A stretch of 64,000 nucleotides of DNA from Desmodus rotundus (GCF_022682495.2 NC_071389.1:105131951-105195950); one strand, 5' to 3'; counted from the first letter of the stretch, positions 32,421 to 44,702 are shown. The notes: generated from the letters alone by a model not told the origin. Made by a program: numbers and translations.

Positions 32421-35400
32421 TCCCTGTGCTTCAGTTTCCTTTTATGTTCATCAGATGGAGCCAGCCAACTCCTAGGCTTCCCAGAGGCAAGATCTGGGAC
32501 CAGGAGAGCTCCTGGGTGCCAGTTTCCTCATCTGCAAATTGAGAGGATTAGTGTCTGTCTCATGGGAACTTTGGGAGGGGGAACTGAAAGCAGAGATGTG
32601 GTTGCTCTTTAAAAACTTTAAAAGCGGAAGAAGTTCACTGTTAAATAAAAGACTTCTATAGAATGAATTTGATACCTTAATCAAATTCATTGTAGGTGAA
32701 AGAGCATTCCCCACAGTAGGTTCTTTAGAACACTCATCCTACCAGTTGCATCTTGAGAAAGGGGTTCTCTGGTCAAGCAAGCTTGGGAAACTGATCTTTT
32801 CCTGGGGTTTTACCAGGAACTTGGGAAGAGTGAGGGCTCAGAGAAATACTGGGGTAAATAGGCCCATCTAACTGTCTTGTATCCAGCATTTTCCAGACTT
32901 ATTTCTTCAGAGAACTGAGGGTAATGTTGGAATCAAACTGGGCCTATCCTGATGGACAGAAGAGCAGGCGAGAAAAGCAGGATTCTGGATTTGGAAGTGG
33001 GAAGGATTGGGGAGGGGCAGAAAGAAAGGCTGGGTCAAAAAGAAGTCAGGCGTTTCCCTGCTTCCCTCATTTTCTTTCAACAAGGCTGGACCAATTGGAT
33101 GTGGCACCTAGAGGTACTTGAAAGTCTGTTTGTCATGATTTATGAGATGGGTTTTGTTTTGAATGCCACTGACTTCAGATAATGGCATTAGTTCCTCAAG
33201 GGATTATTTCATGGAGGAAACATTGTCCTCAGCAAAGCGGCACGAATGCAGAGTTTTCAGTTTAAAATAGCGCCAAGTGGGCAGGCTGGACCCCAAGGAT
33301 TCAACTCTAAATGTTATGGTTCAAAAATCAAGGATTAAAAATGAATACTTCATTAAAATAGAGATAAATCCACTGTGGAACAGTTTATAAAAAGCAAGGT
33401 GGATGAGTTAGGCTGATTGCTTAAGAGGCTCAGAGATTCAAAGACAGAGGGGCTCACTCAGTCTTTTGGGGGAACAAACTGCCCCCCGCCCCACGGTTGA
33501 GGAAACTAAGGCTCAGAATATAAAGACGGGCTCTGGGTCATCAGCCAGTTAGTGGCAGAGCTGGGACTGTTTTTTTTCTGTGCCTCTGGTGCCTGGGTTC
33601 AGTGGGAAGGAGAAAACTCAGAATTCAAACCCTGGTGAAGAAGGAAGGAAAGGAGGGAGGGAGGGAGACTCAGTCTGATAGTCTAGGACCACGGGAATCA
33701 GTCGTCTGACCTTAGGAGATGTACAGAGGTTTGTCTGCGTACCCTGCACCCTTCACGTCTCTTGGTGACTCTTGAGGACAGCAGGGCCCAGGCACACCCA
33801 TGGATCCAGAACAGCAGCCGTTTTTAAAGGAACCAGGCCCCCGCCCTCCACTGGTTGGGCTGAGATAAGTACTGACCCAGGATACAGCAGCAAGCCCCCT
33901 TGCTAGTGAGAGAACTAAAAGTCAGTCTCTTTGTAGAGCGCAATACAAATTAAACCTGGAAATGGTTGTGGCCACATTTCCTGCCATGTGGACAGAACTG
34001 ATCTGCAGAGAGGGAACAGACAGCCCATGGGCCACAGATGGAAGGACAGTCTGGATAATGTTAAGTTCCTGGTCAGTTTTTCCCTCAGTTCCACAAGCCG
34101 GTACTTTTCTCATTTTACCTAATCCTGTTAACTTGGGTTTCCTCACTGGTGTGGGGCTTTTCCAACAGCACCAGCTAGAGGTGCCGAGGTCTGGACTCAT
34201 GGCTGAGTGGGTCAGAAAAATCTCAGGGGACAATCAGGCAACTTAACCAGAAAGCAGAACAACTTCTCCCTTCAGAGCTGTTGGAGATATTGCTGTGTGG
34301 AATGTCAGTCATGGGGGGGCAGAGGGCAGGGGGATTAGGCTCCTGAAAAGTGTCCGGTGAGGATCCACCGTTCTTGGCACGGGGTGGTCAGTCAAGAGGA
34401 CTGAGGCCGCAGGGGCCTTGAGTGTGACATTAAAGGACTCTGAAACGTGAAAGGGGCAGCATCTCCCTTAATATTTGGGAGGTCCTGGGCAGGAGAACAA
34501 ATGAAAACCCAGTCTTTAAAAGTGAGCTATCAAGTTAACAAAGTGTTAAATACAGCAGTCAACAGATGGTGAGTGTTCCACCCTCCTACCCTGGTCACTC
34601 CATAGGGCCTTGGAAGGCCAGTTTGGGTGTAGAATTTGGGGGGTCCTCATAGTTCCAAAGTAAATAGGATTCCTACATCCAGCCGCCCCCTCCCTTCCCC
34701 ACCCCTGGTTTCTTCTTGCACCACGGGGACCTTCCTGTCCATGTGCGCACCCCACCAGCATGTCCAATATCTGCCCAGCAAGCCCCTGCCCCTAGCCACC
34801 TCGCTGGGGTGGGACTGTGTGGTCCCTCCCTGGATGGAGGGATCAGGAGAATGCTGCATAGGCTCTGGGCACAAACTCTGCATGTCCTACAGTGTTGTCT
34901 ACAAGGGGGTGGACACTGCTCCCTGATCCTGCAGACCCTTTGCCCTGTGGGGTGGGTCATGGCCAAGACAGTGCTCCCCGGCCCAGGACTAAGAAGGTAC
35001 TACTGGTCATGGCCTGACAAAAGGGTGGGTGAGCAGACCCAGGAATGTGCTGGATTCAAGGGTCAGGAGACTGCCCAGCTGTGCAGTTGTGGGCTCTGTA
35101 CTTCAAAATCTTTATTGGCAAAATGATGGCTTTGGATGAGAAGTAGAGAGTTACAGCCCAGGGATTGGGGCCAAAACAAGGTATGAATTTTGAATTCTCT
35201 GGCTATGTGATTTGGGGCAGAGTACTTAATCTGTCTGAGGATGTTCTCACCTGTGAACCAGGGGTGTACTCTCCCTGGGTTGCTTCAAGGGTCAAGTGAT
35301 GCCCTTGAAGGTTAGCATAGTCAGTACTCTGTGCCCGGCAGCTGTGACACAAGGCTTTACTTTGGAATGTTGGGATCTGATAGCTTTAAATGGCTCTGGG

Positions 35401-36342
35401 TTTTCTTGTGTCATTGACTTAACTGTTACCATCAGCAAGTCACTTAACTGCCCAAGGTTCGGTTTGCTTGTTGGTGAAATGGGGTAACAAAGACATCTCT
35501 ACATAGGGGTCTTATTAGGGATAAATGAGCTAAGCTCATAAGCAAGGTTTGCCTGGCACAAAGTAAACTTACAAAACTCAGTGATTTTTTTTTTTTTTTA
35601 CACCAAGAGCCCTTTTTCTCACTGATGTCCTCAGCTCACCTGTGGTCGGGGCTGTGGTTGATACTCTGGGTGGTAGAGCTACTCCTGGGCTGTGCCTGTA
35701 GCCCATAGGCTTTCTGCTCTCTTCACCCAAACAAGTATTGGGTTCTGAGGAAGAAAATCCTCGACTACAATTTGTTTGCTTAAATTAAAGCTCTAATTGA
35801 TTTGGGAAGAGGCCTGTGTCAGTTGAAATCCTTCTGTGCTCCATTGTTCTCTGGCCCATCAGGCAAAGCCACACCCCAGTCAGAGCCCTTGATGGTCAGG
35901 GAAGAAGGAACTGCAGCCTGGGGGCTTCAGAACTCAGACAAGGAAGCTGTTGTAGGATCCCTATATCTTCCTGCAGCTTCTCTTCACTCTGTTCCTTGTG
36001 TGAGGAAATTTAAATTGACCAAATCTGAGCCAATAATAGACAAATCCGGCTTCTCCCTCAGAGCTGACAGGCAGGCCACCTCATGGTGCTGGAGGGTCTG
36101 TTGCACACTGAGCCACCCCAGCCTGGGTGTTGTTCAGGGGGCAGGGGCTGTTCCCGTGGTGGCCTCGGAAAGAACCAGAGAAGGAGTAAGCCACACTTGG
36201 TGGCTCCATCCTGCTTCCTGTTTAGATGTAAGCCCCCAAAGAGAACATGGTCCTCCCCGCCCCACCATTGCAGGATGGTTTCCATGGCAAAAGCATACAC
36301 ACTGATCCCTTCCACTTGATGCTCTGTCTCCAACTCTTTCCT
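32421..36342. other. Intergenic stretch with scattered MIR-type repeats
   Basis: MIR-like cores are visible at about 33490-33590 (gaggaaactaaggctcag ... gttagtggcagagctggg), 35190-35310 and 35390-35560 (agcaagtcacttaactgccc). A short G/A-rich stretch lies at 33640-33670. No exon is recognised; the overlapping ORFs at 34.6-35.1 kb run on several frames of GC-rich sequence and have no domain. Confidence 0.45.
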
Positions 36343-36359
36343 CCTTCCTGTTCATTTCT

Positions 36360-36573
36360 TTTTTAATTAAGATTTTATTTAATGACTTTCTAGACAGAAG
36401 GGAAGGGATGGAGAGAGAGAGGGAGAGAAACATCAATGTGTGGTTGCCTCTTGCGTGTCCCATACTGGGGACCTGATCTGCAACCCAGGCATGTGCCCTG
36501 ACTGGGAATTGAACCAGCAACCCTTTGCTTCAGAGGCCAGCGCTCAATCCACTGAGCCACACCATCCAGGGCC
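36360..36573 (-). mobile_element. VES-type SINE
   Basis: Minus-strand copy: tRNA head at the right (gagccacaccatccagggc), 'gggaattgaaccagcaacc' B-box region, G/A-rich tail at the left. A 17-bp target duplication 'ccttcctgttcatttct' (36343-36359, 36574-36590) is perfect, so the insertion is fairly recent. Confidence 0.93.
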
Positions 36574-36769
36574 CCTTCCTGTTCATTTCTAAACACCTTG
36601 GAAAGCCATCTACTCCCACCCTTCAAACCCCTCCCTTTCACAGTCCAGTCCTTGTCACTGTCACCCCTCCCCCACCCTCCAACTCTGTGCCAGCCACCAT
36701 AACCAGTCACAGTTCCCAGAACCTCTCCTGTATCTTCAGCTTAGGAGCTATGCCTCATGCTCTGCTTTC

Positions 36770-36905
36770 TTTCTCTTTAATTTTTAATTGTGGTAAGATG
36801 CACGTAACATAAATGTACCAACTTAACTACTTTCAAGTGTCAGTTCTGTGACATTAAGTACATTCACATTGCTGTAAAACCATCACCACCATCCATGTCC
36901 TGAAC
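36770..36905 (-). mobile_element. Antisense L1 3'-end fragment
   Basis: 'tttaattgtggtaagatgca', 'cattaagtacattcacattg' and 'accatcaccaccatccatg' are hallmark pieces of an old L1 3' end in reverse. Confidence 0.6.
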
Positions 36906-37450
36906 TTGTTGATTGGACCCAAGAAGGCCAGTGTGGGGCCTAGGGAAACAACCCCCACAAAATGGAGAGGCATTTCTTCTTCACCCATTTCTCTGCAGAA
37001 CCAGTATGGCCAGTGAAGGGAGACCAGGTCACATAGGGCCTTCCTGGTCCCAGTCCTACCCAGCTCTGCGACCCTAGGGCCTGACTCCACCCATGCTCTC
37101 AGCAGGTCACAGAGCTTGCACAGAGCTCCTGCAGGGGGGCAATCCTGACTGTGTCGACCTTGAGGACAGCAACATCAGCCACAGAGCTCAAAGCAAAGAA
37201 CCTGAGAGGATGGCCCTTGACTGCATGGGATGACCAGATAAAACTGGGTCTCCCTGGAGTGTCCTGAGTCATACAGACAGCAGATTAACTGGTGAGATGT
37301 GAATTGTGACCTCAGTATACTCACAGGCTTGGGGGCTTAGGGACAAGTGACTCATGAAGATGACGCAGTGGCCTAGGACACCTCAGCCAGGAAAAACTGT
37401 CTTGTGTCAGGAGGACCCTTGCCTTGATTGGACTTTTTTTTTAGGTTAAC

Positions 37451-37548
37451 CTGCCAGTGCCAAATGCATATGAACAATTTACATCTTCTTCCACCTCAGC
37501 TTCAAGGATGCTGTCTTCTGGAGGGTGAGGGGTAGAGGCCTTTTCAGT
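37451..37548 (-). other. Candidate spliced exon, acidic (possible WD-repeat gene 3' exon)
   Basis: On the minus strand a strong acceptor (ctgcttcttcttcttccag|) precedes a 98-nt open frame that ends at CAG|GTTAAC. The frame encodes an acidic peptide (EDSILEAEVEEDVN) without recognised homology. It lies downstream, in transcription direction, of the WD-repeat exons and could be a C-terminal exon of that gene. No homology supports this; it may be chance. Confidence 0.3.
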
Positions 37549-38198
37549 CTGGAAGAAGAAGAAGCAGATATGGGAATGAGAACTCATGGTCACACAGATG
37601 ACAGGGAACAAGAATAACTCGTCAGTTACATGAATTTTCCATGTTAGAACAAGGCCCAGGGAGGCTGAATCTATGGATACAAGAGCTTTTCCTCCTTGAA
37701 TTTCCAACTACCTACTCACTGGGCTGTTTTCCAGGTGGATGGTTTTCTACATCCAGTCAGCTTATTTTGTTGGGGTTGTTCCTGATGCTGCCATCCTGGC
37801 AGAATTGCTACTGACACCAGAATCCAATCGATGTGTTCTGTTTCCCAAACAGATATTCAGAGAAACAACATTTTTCCAGCTGGACCAAAACTTTAAGATC
37901 ACACCCCTCATTTTATAGATTGAACAGAAATGATTGCAGGAGGTCACACGACTGACTAAGGAGAACTTGAGAGGAAAACTCAGGTGACCCTGACTCACAA
38001 CCAGCCCTGCAAACACCTTATTCTGTAACTTCCCAGTTTGGATTCCCACTAGGTGGCCTAGGGACACTATGCAGGGGCTAATTTCTTTCTTTTTTTTTGC
38101 ATATTTTTCTTGGAAGGAACTTATAGATTATTTCCTGGGGTACTTGTAGTCAAATTGGACAGAAAAATAAACATAGAAACCCCTAACGGTTTCCTTAC

Positions 38199-38389
38199 CA
38201 GGGGTGTCAAACTCATTTTCACCAGGGGCCACATCAGCCTTGCAGTTGCCTTCGAAGGGCCGAAATAATTTTAGGACTCTATACATGTAACTACTCCTTA
38301 ACTGTTAAGGAGTTGAAATTATATTCAGCCTTTTGAAGGCAATCGCAAGGCTGATGTGGCCCCCAGTGAAAATGAATTTGACACCCCTG
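38199..38389. mobile_element. hAT-type MITE, copy 2
   Basis: 191 bp, the same family as 30150-30338, with better-preserved termini (CAGGGGTGTCAAACTCATTT ... GACACCCCTG). The flanks share CCTTAC directly next to both termini. Confidence 0.85.
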
Positions 38390-39358
38390 CCTTACACACC
38401 ATCAAGCTCACTCATGAAATCTAATGTCTCACCCTCATTCACCCTTGAAGAGCGGACATTACACAAGTTATGTTTTGATTTTGTTGAACTGGGCATTCTC
38501 CCTCCCCCTTACCGTCCCCTTCCCCTCCTTGCTCCTTTCTCTCTTCCCCACCACCTGGCCCTCCCTCACTCCCTGCTCCTACACCTGCACTGGCAGTCTG
38601 CTGCTCTCTCAGACCAGTCCTTGTGGGGCAGCTTCCAGCCCAGGCTTTCATGCAGGTCAGCACATTCCCTGCTCTGCCCTCATCTCTTTCCGCCCCTGTC
38701 CCCAGTGTTTTTGTTTTCCAAATTGTGGGCCTATCAAAATTAATGAACTCATTTACTTTCTCTACATCAAATGCACACAGAAATTATTACATTTCTAAAT
38801 GGGCCAACAGTGCTGTGTGGTGCTGTGACCACATGTGAGTCTCCTGAGAGCTGCTGGAGCCCCTCTTTATAACCTCGGGAATGCTTTTGAGAGCTTGACC
38901 GTGGAAATGTGAGAGGCCTCCTGACAAAACAGAGGTGTCCTTGATCTGTACTTGTCTGGTCCCTTTATTTTCTACTTGGAGCATGTCTGGGGCTGTACGC
39001 AGAAGCCAGTGGCAAGGTTCTGCCATGTGATCAGTATTCTAGGAGTCTGCCAAGGAAAAACCTCAGAGACATTATTTTGCTGGCAGAGCAGGTGTCCTGC
39101 TATGAGTTGTAACATAACCAGTGAGCAATAGCTCATGAAATGACCTTCTTTTCCATTTATTAAAGTGCAAGCATTTCTTGGAAATCCATATATTTCACTG
39201 AACTCTAAATCAAGACTCCATCTACCAGGGCCCCCTCAAAGCCTCTTATTCCAATTTTGACTTTCATTGATTTCGGCACTAAACCCATCATTTCTTCCTT
39301 TAGCTCATTAGGAAGCCCAGCTTTTAAATGTACTTCTGGGGCAGGCAATTAGACAGAC
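38390..39358. other. Intergenic stretch without recognised gene
   Basis: C/T-rich sequence (38500-38700) creates overlapping ORFs in several frames, but no domain or splice pair is seen. Confidence 0.4.
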
Positions 39359-40195
39359 ATGAGCAGAGGAAAGATGATGGGCCAGGTACAGAAGGTCACC
39401 AGGGCGGAAAGCCCCAGGTACCTAGCATCGAGCAAAACTAGGAAAGAAAAGGCCCTCCCCCCCAGACTAACCTTTCCTCTCCTAGCATATCGCTTGTCCT
39501 GTGGATTAGATCCCCTGACCTTTCATATCACTGGTCATGGGGTTCGGACCCTCCCCTGACCTTTTCTCCCCTGGCATAGTGCTAGTCATGAGGTAGACCC
39601 CCTTAGAGGATAAACAAGGGTCATGAGAATAGCCAATAAGCATTAAGCCCCCAGGACAATGAGGTTCTGACTCACTTCACAGACATTTAGGCCTCAGTCA
39701 TGTTTCATCTCCAGGCCCCGGAAAGCAGCAAAACCAGACTAGCAATCTTAACTGATTTGCGCATCAGCAGCACTGACTAGTGACTGCCTGCCCTGACACC
39801 TGCCAGTCAGTGGAGATCAGGACCCTGAATGGACATACCTGGAAAGTTGATAAATATTCTATTAAGACCCTCCCTTAGCACCTCCCCTAAAATCCCTGCT
39901 CTTAAAAGCCTGTAGGACAGAGGACCCAGAGCTCTCTCCCTCCAGAGAGCAGGCTATAGCCTTCCCCACCCACACACTTCTTCCCCCTCCAGGCACATTA
40001 CTTTTACCTTCCTCTCTCCTAAGCTCCAAGGGCCCTTCTTTTGCCTCTGTAACTTATTTACTAAACCCATTTCTTCTACAGCTCACTTCTACCTCTGTGA
40101 CTTTCTAAATAAATTTTCTCTTATAGTTTGAGTCTTGGCTCTGAATTGTTTCCTAGCCAGAACTCAGGTACCGAGGTTGCTGAACCAGGTCTAAC
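39359..40195 (+). mobile_element. Probable solo LTR of an endogenous retrovirus (class I-like)
   Basis: A TG start near 39359, a TATA-like 'cttaaaagcctgtagg' near 39902, AATAAA near 40107 and an end near 'ggtctaaca', followed by 'cctggtgcc', which resembles the start of a primer-binding site. No gag, pol or env sequence follows, so it is only an LTR. Family not named. Confidence 0.45.
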
Positions 40196-41275
40196 ACCTG
40201 GTGCCATTCTCACCTCCACCAACAGTTCTTGATGGTGTTTGTGCTGGAAGTTGAAATTTCAGTGGCTGTGTCTTTTGGATGTGGCAGTTGGGTTGAGCAT
40301 GGGACTGAGCCTCCTGGTATCCCAAGGTGATGGACAAAAAACAACCTTTTTGTTGGCCAAAAGGAGGACAAAGTTAAGTGACGCTGGGAGATAAGCCCCC
40401 ACAGCCCACAGCAAGCCCTCCTGTCCCTGGTCAGTGGTGTGATTGTGGGACACACTGTTATTCTGGGCCATGCCTTGACACTTCAGGCTGTGGGCCTTTA
40501 TTCCATGCTGACCTTCCTGCAAGCGACAAAGTCAACACAGGTGCCTTGGATGTGCCTGAAGCAACCTTGGCAGTGGTCTTTTCCTTCCCCGCATTGTTGT
40601 GCTCCTCCTCACCTGTGTGCATAGCAGGAACACCTCTGTCCAGCACTAGATGAGCAGGCAGGCTCCGGGGATATGTCAGAATGTCCTAGGGCACTCTAGG
40701 GTGGCTCCAGGAGGCAGGAGTGAAAATATCCCAGAGGCTTACTCTGGGATAAGGTCCATGGAAAAAGAGAGATAAATTAATAAATAGTAAGCATAGGATG
40801 GAAGGTAACCTGTCTTCTAATCAAAGCAGAGCTTTGCTAGGTCTTAATCCTACCTAGGTCAAGGATTCTATAGATCTTTGAGAAACAATTCCAGCACAAC
40901 TCGTCCTGGAGAAGCAAGCCTGGAATGCCTCCTACAAAATGCATCACTTGCTGAATAAGCTACTCAATAGCTACTCAGAATACACAGTAGAGATTTAAAA
41001 CAGTTCTAGCAACTGCTTCAAGGAACATGAGCTAGGAAGACCAGATACCCTGCTGAAACAGGTACAGAGTCTCTCTGAGCATTAAGCCAGGCAGCCCACT
41101 CAGGCTAGACCTTTCCCACCATACAGCAGCCCCAGTCTTGAATTGTTCTCATCAAGATAGGACTTTGGGGTAACACATTTCCTTACCAAACTCATTGCCT
41201 TCAATCTAGCTGAGTTCTCTAAGTTTAAATACCTTTGATTTTGCTAATGTTTGTGAAAGTAAGATGACTTTATCA
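40196..41275. other. Intergenic stretch without recognised gene
   Basis: No supported exon. Overlapping ORFs at 40.2-40.65 kb occur on both strands of the same sequence without homology. Confidence 0.4.
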
Positions 41276-41648
41276 TATGGACTGAATTATCTCTCCTCTA
41301 CCCCTCCCCCACAAATTCATATGTTGAATCCTTAACCTCCAATGTGACTATATTTGGAGATGGGGCCTTTAAGGAGATAATTAAGGTTGAAGGGTAGAGC
41401 CTGATCTGATAGAACTGGGGTCCTGATAAGAAGAGACACCAGAGAGCCCTCTTCAGTCATGGGAGGACACCGCAGGAAAGCTGCAGTCTGCAGTCCAGGA
41501 AAGGCCCTGGCCAGAACCTGACCATGCTGGTGTCCTGATCTCAGAATTCCCGTCGCCAGAACTACTCACATGTGACAAATAAAGTCCTGTTGTTTAAGCT
41601 GCTGAGTCTATGGTATTTTGTTATGGCAGCCGGCACAGACTAACACAC
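41276..41648 (+). mobile_element. Ancient solo LTR (MaLR-like), second + copy
   Basis: 'atatggactgaattatctct', 'acaaattcatatgttgaatc', AATAAA near 41578 and the terminal 'tatggtattttgttatggca' follow the same order as the LTR at 32120-32420. Confidence 0.65.
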
Positions 41649-43399
41649 TTGACCTCAGAAAGTTCACAGTTCACTGGATGCTCCATCTGAGGCCCTGTCC
41701 TGAGGCTGAGATGCTGGCCAGATGGGTGTTCCATACCCATGTACTCCCTGTTTGTGCTTCGAGGCGCACATTGTGGTCAAGGGGGCACGGCAGCACAACC
41801 TTGGCTTCTTCTGTGAGCTCCAAACTCATGAGACGAAAGGGAGGAGAGAGGCTCTGAGGCTACTCCAGCATGAAAAGTTCATTGGATCTACGTCTTACTA
41901 CTCCATTAATTGAAATTAATCTTCTGAATTATTCTTGGTACCGTTCTCTACCTCCCTCCTACCACACCGCACACCTTCCACAACCCAGCGTACAGCCCCT
42001 GAAAGTCAAACAAGACGTACTGGAAACTGTCTGGTGGACAGTAGGTCTGGGGGAAAGACCAAGAGATTGAAAAGAAACTTTCGGCCACCGCTCACATCCT
42101 GGCCTTAGCACTGCCTCCTTTCAACTCTAGTGAAATTATCTTAAACTTACTCAGCTTCCAAACTTACACTGAAGTACCTGATCCATTCAAGGACAATAAT
42201 CATGTCTTTACAAGAAAAATGAAGACTTCCCATCTTTCCCTTTGCCCTGTGCAGGCTACATGCATGTCTCGTTTAAGCCCCAGCAGAATAACACTGTTTT
42301 CTTCTTCTGGCTAAGTCAGAGGGCCTCAGAGAGGATCCATTTGACCAAAGCTGTGGAAAGTATTTTAATTCTAAAATGGACTTTAACTCACCATGTCACT
42401 CTGCTGATGTGGGCTCACCAGCATGTCACATCAAAATCAAAGGAAAGAATACACCTGAGCATGAGGGAGACTAACCCCGTGATACTGGAGGCCGTGTCAC
42501 AGTCCCTGCAGGATGGGGTCAGGTCTGATGAGTGTCCAGCAAGGAGAGAGGTACTGGGGTGGCAAATCATCAGCCTTGAGACATTAATTTGGTGAATGAG
42601 CATCAAGCACCTACTATGTGCAGGAGTCCATGCCAGGTCCAAAGACATGTAAAAGGGCACCTGTGCAAGGTGTGTTCACCATGGTTTCCTTCAACGCTTA
42701 GGGTTTGGCAATCATGGAGGAGTGTGCAAGTATCAAAATGATTTAAAATAGCCTGGTAAAAGCTACACTCCCAGTACTTGACCTAAAGACCAATGCAAGG
42801 CAGCTCATTCTTATTTTTAAATTATAATTTCTCTCACTTCAGCATTTACACTTCCATTGTGGTGGAGCAGGAAATGGTGACTGAAGGCAAGTACGTGAAT
42901 ATTTACCTCTAAATTGGCTTTATAGAAATGTATTTAATGGAATGTTATCTAGGCATTTAAGTATGCTAAATATTAAATATGCTAAATAGACCTAAATACA
43001 CTTATTTGGAAAGTTATCTAGGAGATACAAAGAAAAATGCAAGTCCTTAAAATTATATACTGTGTGTGTGTATGAGTCCCTATCTATACATATATATACA
43101 TACATGTGCATGGAAACTTTCTGTGTAGAAATTGAAATTCATGAACATTGTTACTAGGAGGCAGAAGTGGCAAATTAGGCTGTAGAGTGGGATCACAGAA
43201 ACAACTACTATTTTTTATTTTCTATTCTTATATGCTGTTTGATTTTTTTCCCTAAAAATGAGCACTTTCACAATGGATTAAAAGGGTTTTAAAGTTATTA
43301 ATGTATTTTTGTTATTACCAAAGAATTATATATCCAGAAAAGCTAATGAACAATTTCAAAAAATGAATAAAACATAATGTTATCTACAGAGAGGTTTGT
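41649..43399. other. Intergenic stretch without certain gene
   Basis: Contains a possible decayed WD exon near 42392-42440 (minus), listed separately, and microsatellite-like TG/TA sequence around 43050-43100. Otherwise nothing is recognised. Confidence 0.4.
42392..42445 (-). pseudogene. Possible further WD-repeat exon remnant with a TGA
   Basis: On the minus strand the frame reads TCW, stop, AHISRVT and then meets the donor ATG|GTGAGT. WDR49-type proteins have a W-R-A-H...V-T motif after the blade found at 44032-44168, so the TGA (42415-42417) would sit where Arg (CGA) is expected. The acceptor and the reading phase to the preceding exon are not resolved. Speculative. Confidence 0.3.
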
Positions 43400-43935
43400 T
43401 AAAACCTTAGTGAATATCTTTCTAGATTTTCAGCCGTCCACATACTTCTTTGTTTTAACAAAGATATACTCATACTGTAATTCTGTTTTGTGATCTGATT
43501 TTTTTCACTTAACAACTTTTTCATGAAAAGTTTTCTTATGAAATAATTTTCATATACAGCATCATTGTTTAATGACTCAGTGATATTCCAATATAGTACC
43601 ATCATATATTTAATCAACTCCTTTTATGTTGGACATCTAGGTTGTCTCTAGCCATCTACTATCTCTCTTATAAACAATGTGTCATTTCACAACCTTATAA
43701 CTACATATTTGTATAGTTTTTATTATTTCTTTCAGCCAAATCCTTAGAAGTAGACTTGCTGGTTTGAAGCTCTAAATACATACTGTCAGCTTGCCCTTCA
43801 TGTAGTATGCACCAATTAACTTGCTATTCAAGAGTGTGTGCCTGTTCATTCTCCTGTGTCCTTGCCAACACTGAATACTTTCATGAAAATATTTGTCTCT
43901 AAATCCATTCTTAAAACATTTAAGAGACCCCCTTC
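43400..43935 (-). mobile_element. Antisense old L1 fragment
   Basis: AT-rich sequence with 'tgttggacatctaggttgtc', 'cttagaagtagacttgctgg' and 'gtccttgccaacactgaata' in the order of a reversed L1 3' region. Confidence 0.5.
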
Positions 43936-44031
43936 TCACTGGCACAATTATTTTTTACCAATCAGAATATTAAACTAAAACTGAGGCTATGCCCAGCCAG
44001 GTATTTAACATGATGAAGAACTATTGCCTAC

Positions 44032-44168
44032 TCTTGGGAGCCTGTAGCTCTGGTCCCCACAGGCTGTAGTCCTTGGTGTCATAGATACACACAAAACCTT
44101 CCTAGTGAGCCACGTAGGCTAGGGCATCTCCTGCTGTCACTACTATGCCGCTGACTTGGGCTTTGTTC
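44032..44168 (-). pseudogene. WD-repeat exon with in-frame TAG
   Basis: 137 nt between TTTTAGTCTAG| and AAGA|GTAGGC on the minus strand. It encodes a WD blade: IVVTAGDALAYVAH, stop, EGFVCIYDTKDYSLWGPE. The TAG (44102-44104) falls where relatives have a Gln- or Arg-type residue, consistent with a single CAG-to-TAG change. The first base completes a codon left by the exon at 44933-44990. Confidence 0.7.
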
Positions 44169-44194
44169 CTAGACTAAAAGACATGCCCATCTGA

Positions 44195-44702
44195 CACACA
44201 CACATACATACACACACATGGCCCATCTGTGTTTCTCTTTCTCTCTCTTCTCTCTCTTTCTCTCTCTCACCCACACACAGCCCATCTCACACACACATAC
44301 ACAAGACCCATCTCTCTCACACACACATGGCCTATCTCACACACACACACACAAGGCCCATCTCATACACACACACAAGGCCCATCTCATACACACACAC
44401 AAGACCCATCTCACACACACACATGGCCTATCTCACACACACACACACAAGGCCCATCTCATACACACACACAAGACCCATCTCACACACACACATGGCC
44501 TATCTCACACACACACACAAGGCCCATCTCATACACACACACAAGACCCATCTCACACACACACATGGCCTATCTCACACACACACACAAGGCCCATCTC
44601 ACATACACACACAAGACCCATCTCACACACACACACACACAGGGCCCATCTCACACACATACACAAGGCCTATCTCACATACACACACACAGGGCCCATT
44701 CA
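44195..44702. repeat. CA-rich minisatellite with higher-order units
   Basis: About 500 bp of (CA)n interrupted every 24-28 bp by GGCCCATCTC, GACCCATCTC or GGCCTATCTC. The three variants recur in fixed order: 'atggcctatctc' starts at 44327, 44423, 44495 and 44565, giving a roughly 70-72 bp higher-order unit. No stop occurs in any + frame, which produces long spurious ORFs. It directly abuts the WD exon acceptor. Confidence 0.9.

Noticed and set aside
34546..35126. Cluster of overlapping ORFs up to 136 aa
   Set aside because: Frames overlap on both strands in GC-rich sequence and none resembles a known protein.
42683..42775. Minus-strand open frame starting VKYWECSFYQ after a plausible acceptor
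   Set aside because: Looks WD-like at first, but its phase does not fit the exon at 44032-44168 and the rest does not align to WD blades.
42836..42912. + strand frame IYTSIVVEQEMVTEGKYVNI after a good acceptor
   Set aside because: Single short frame with no recognised homology and no neighbouring exon.
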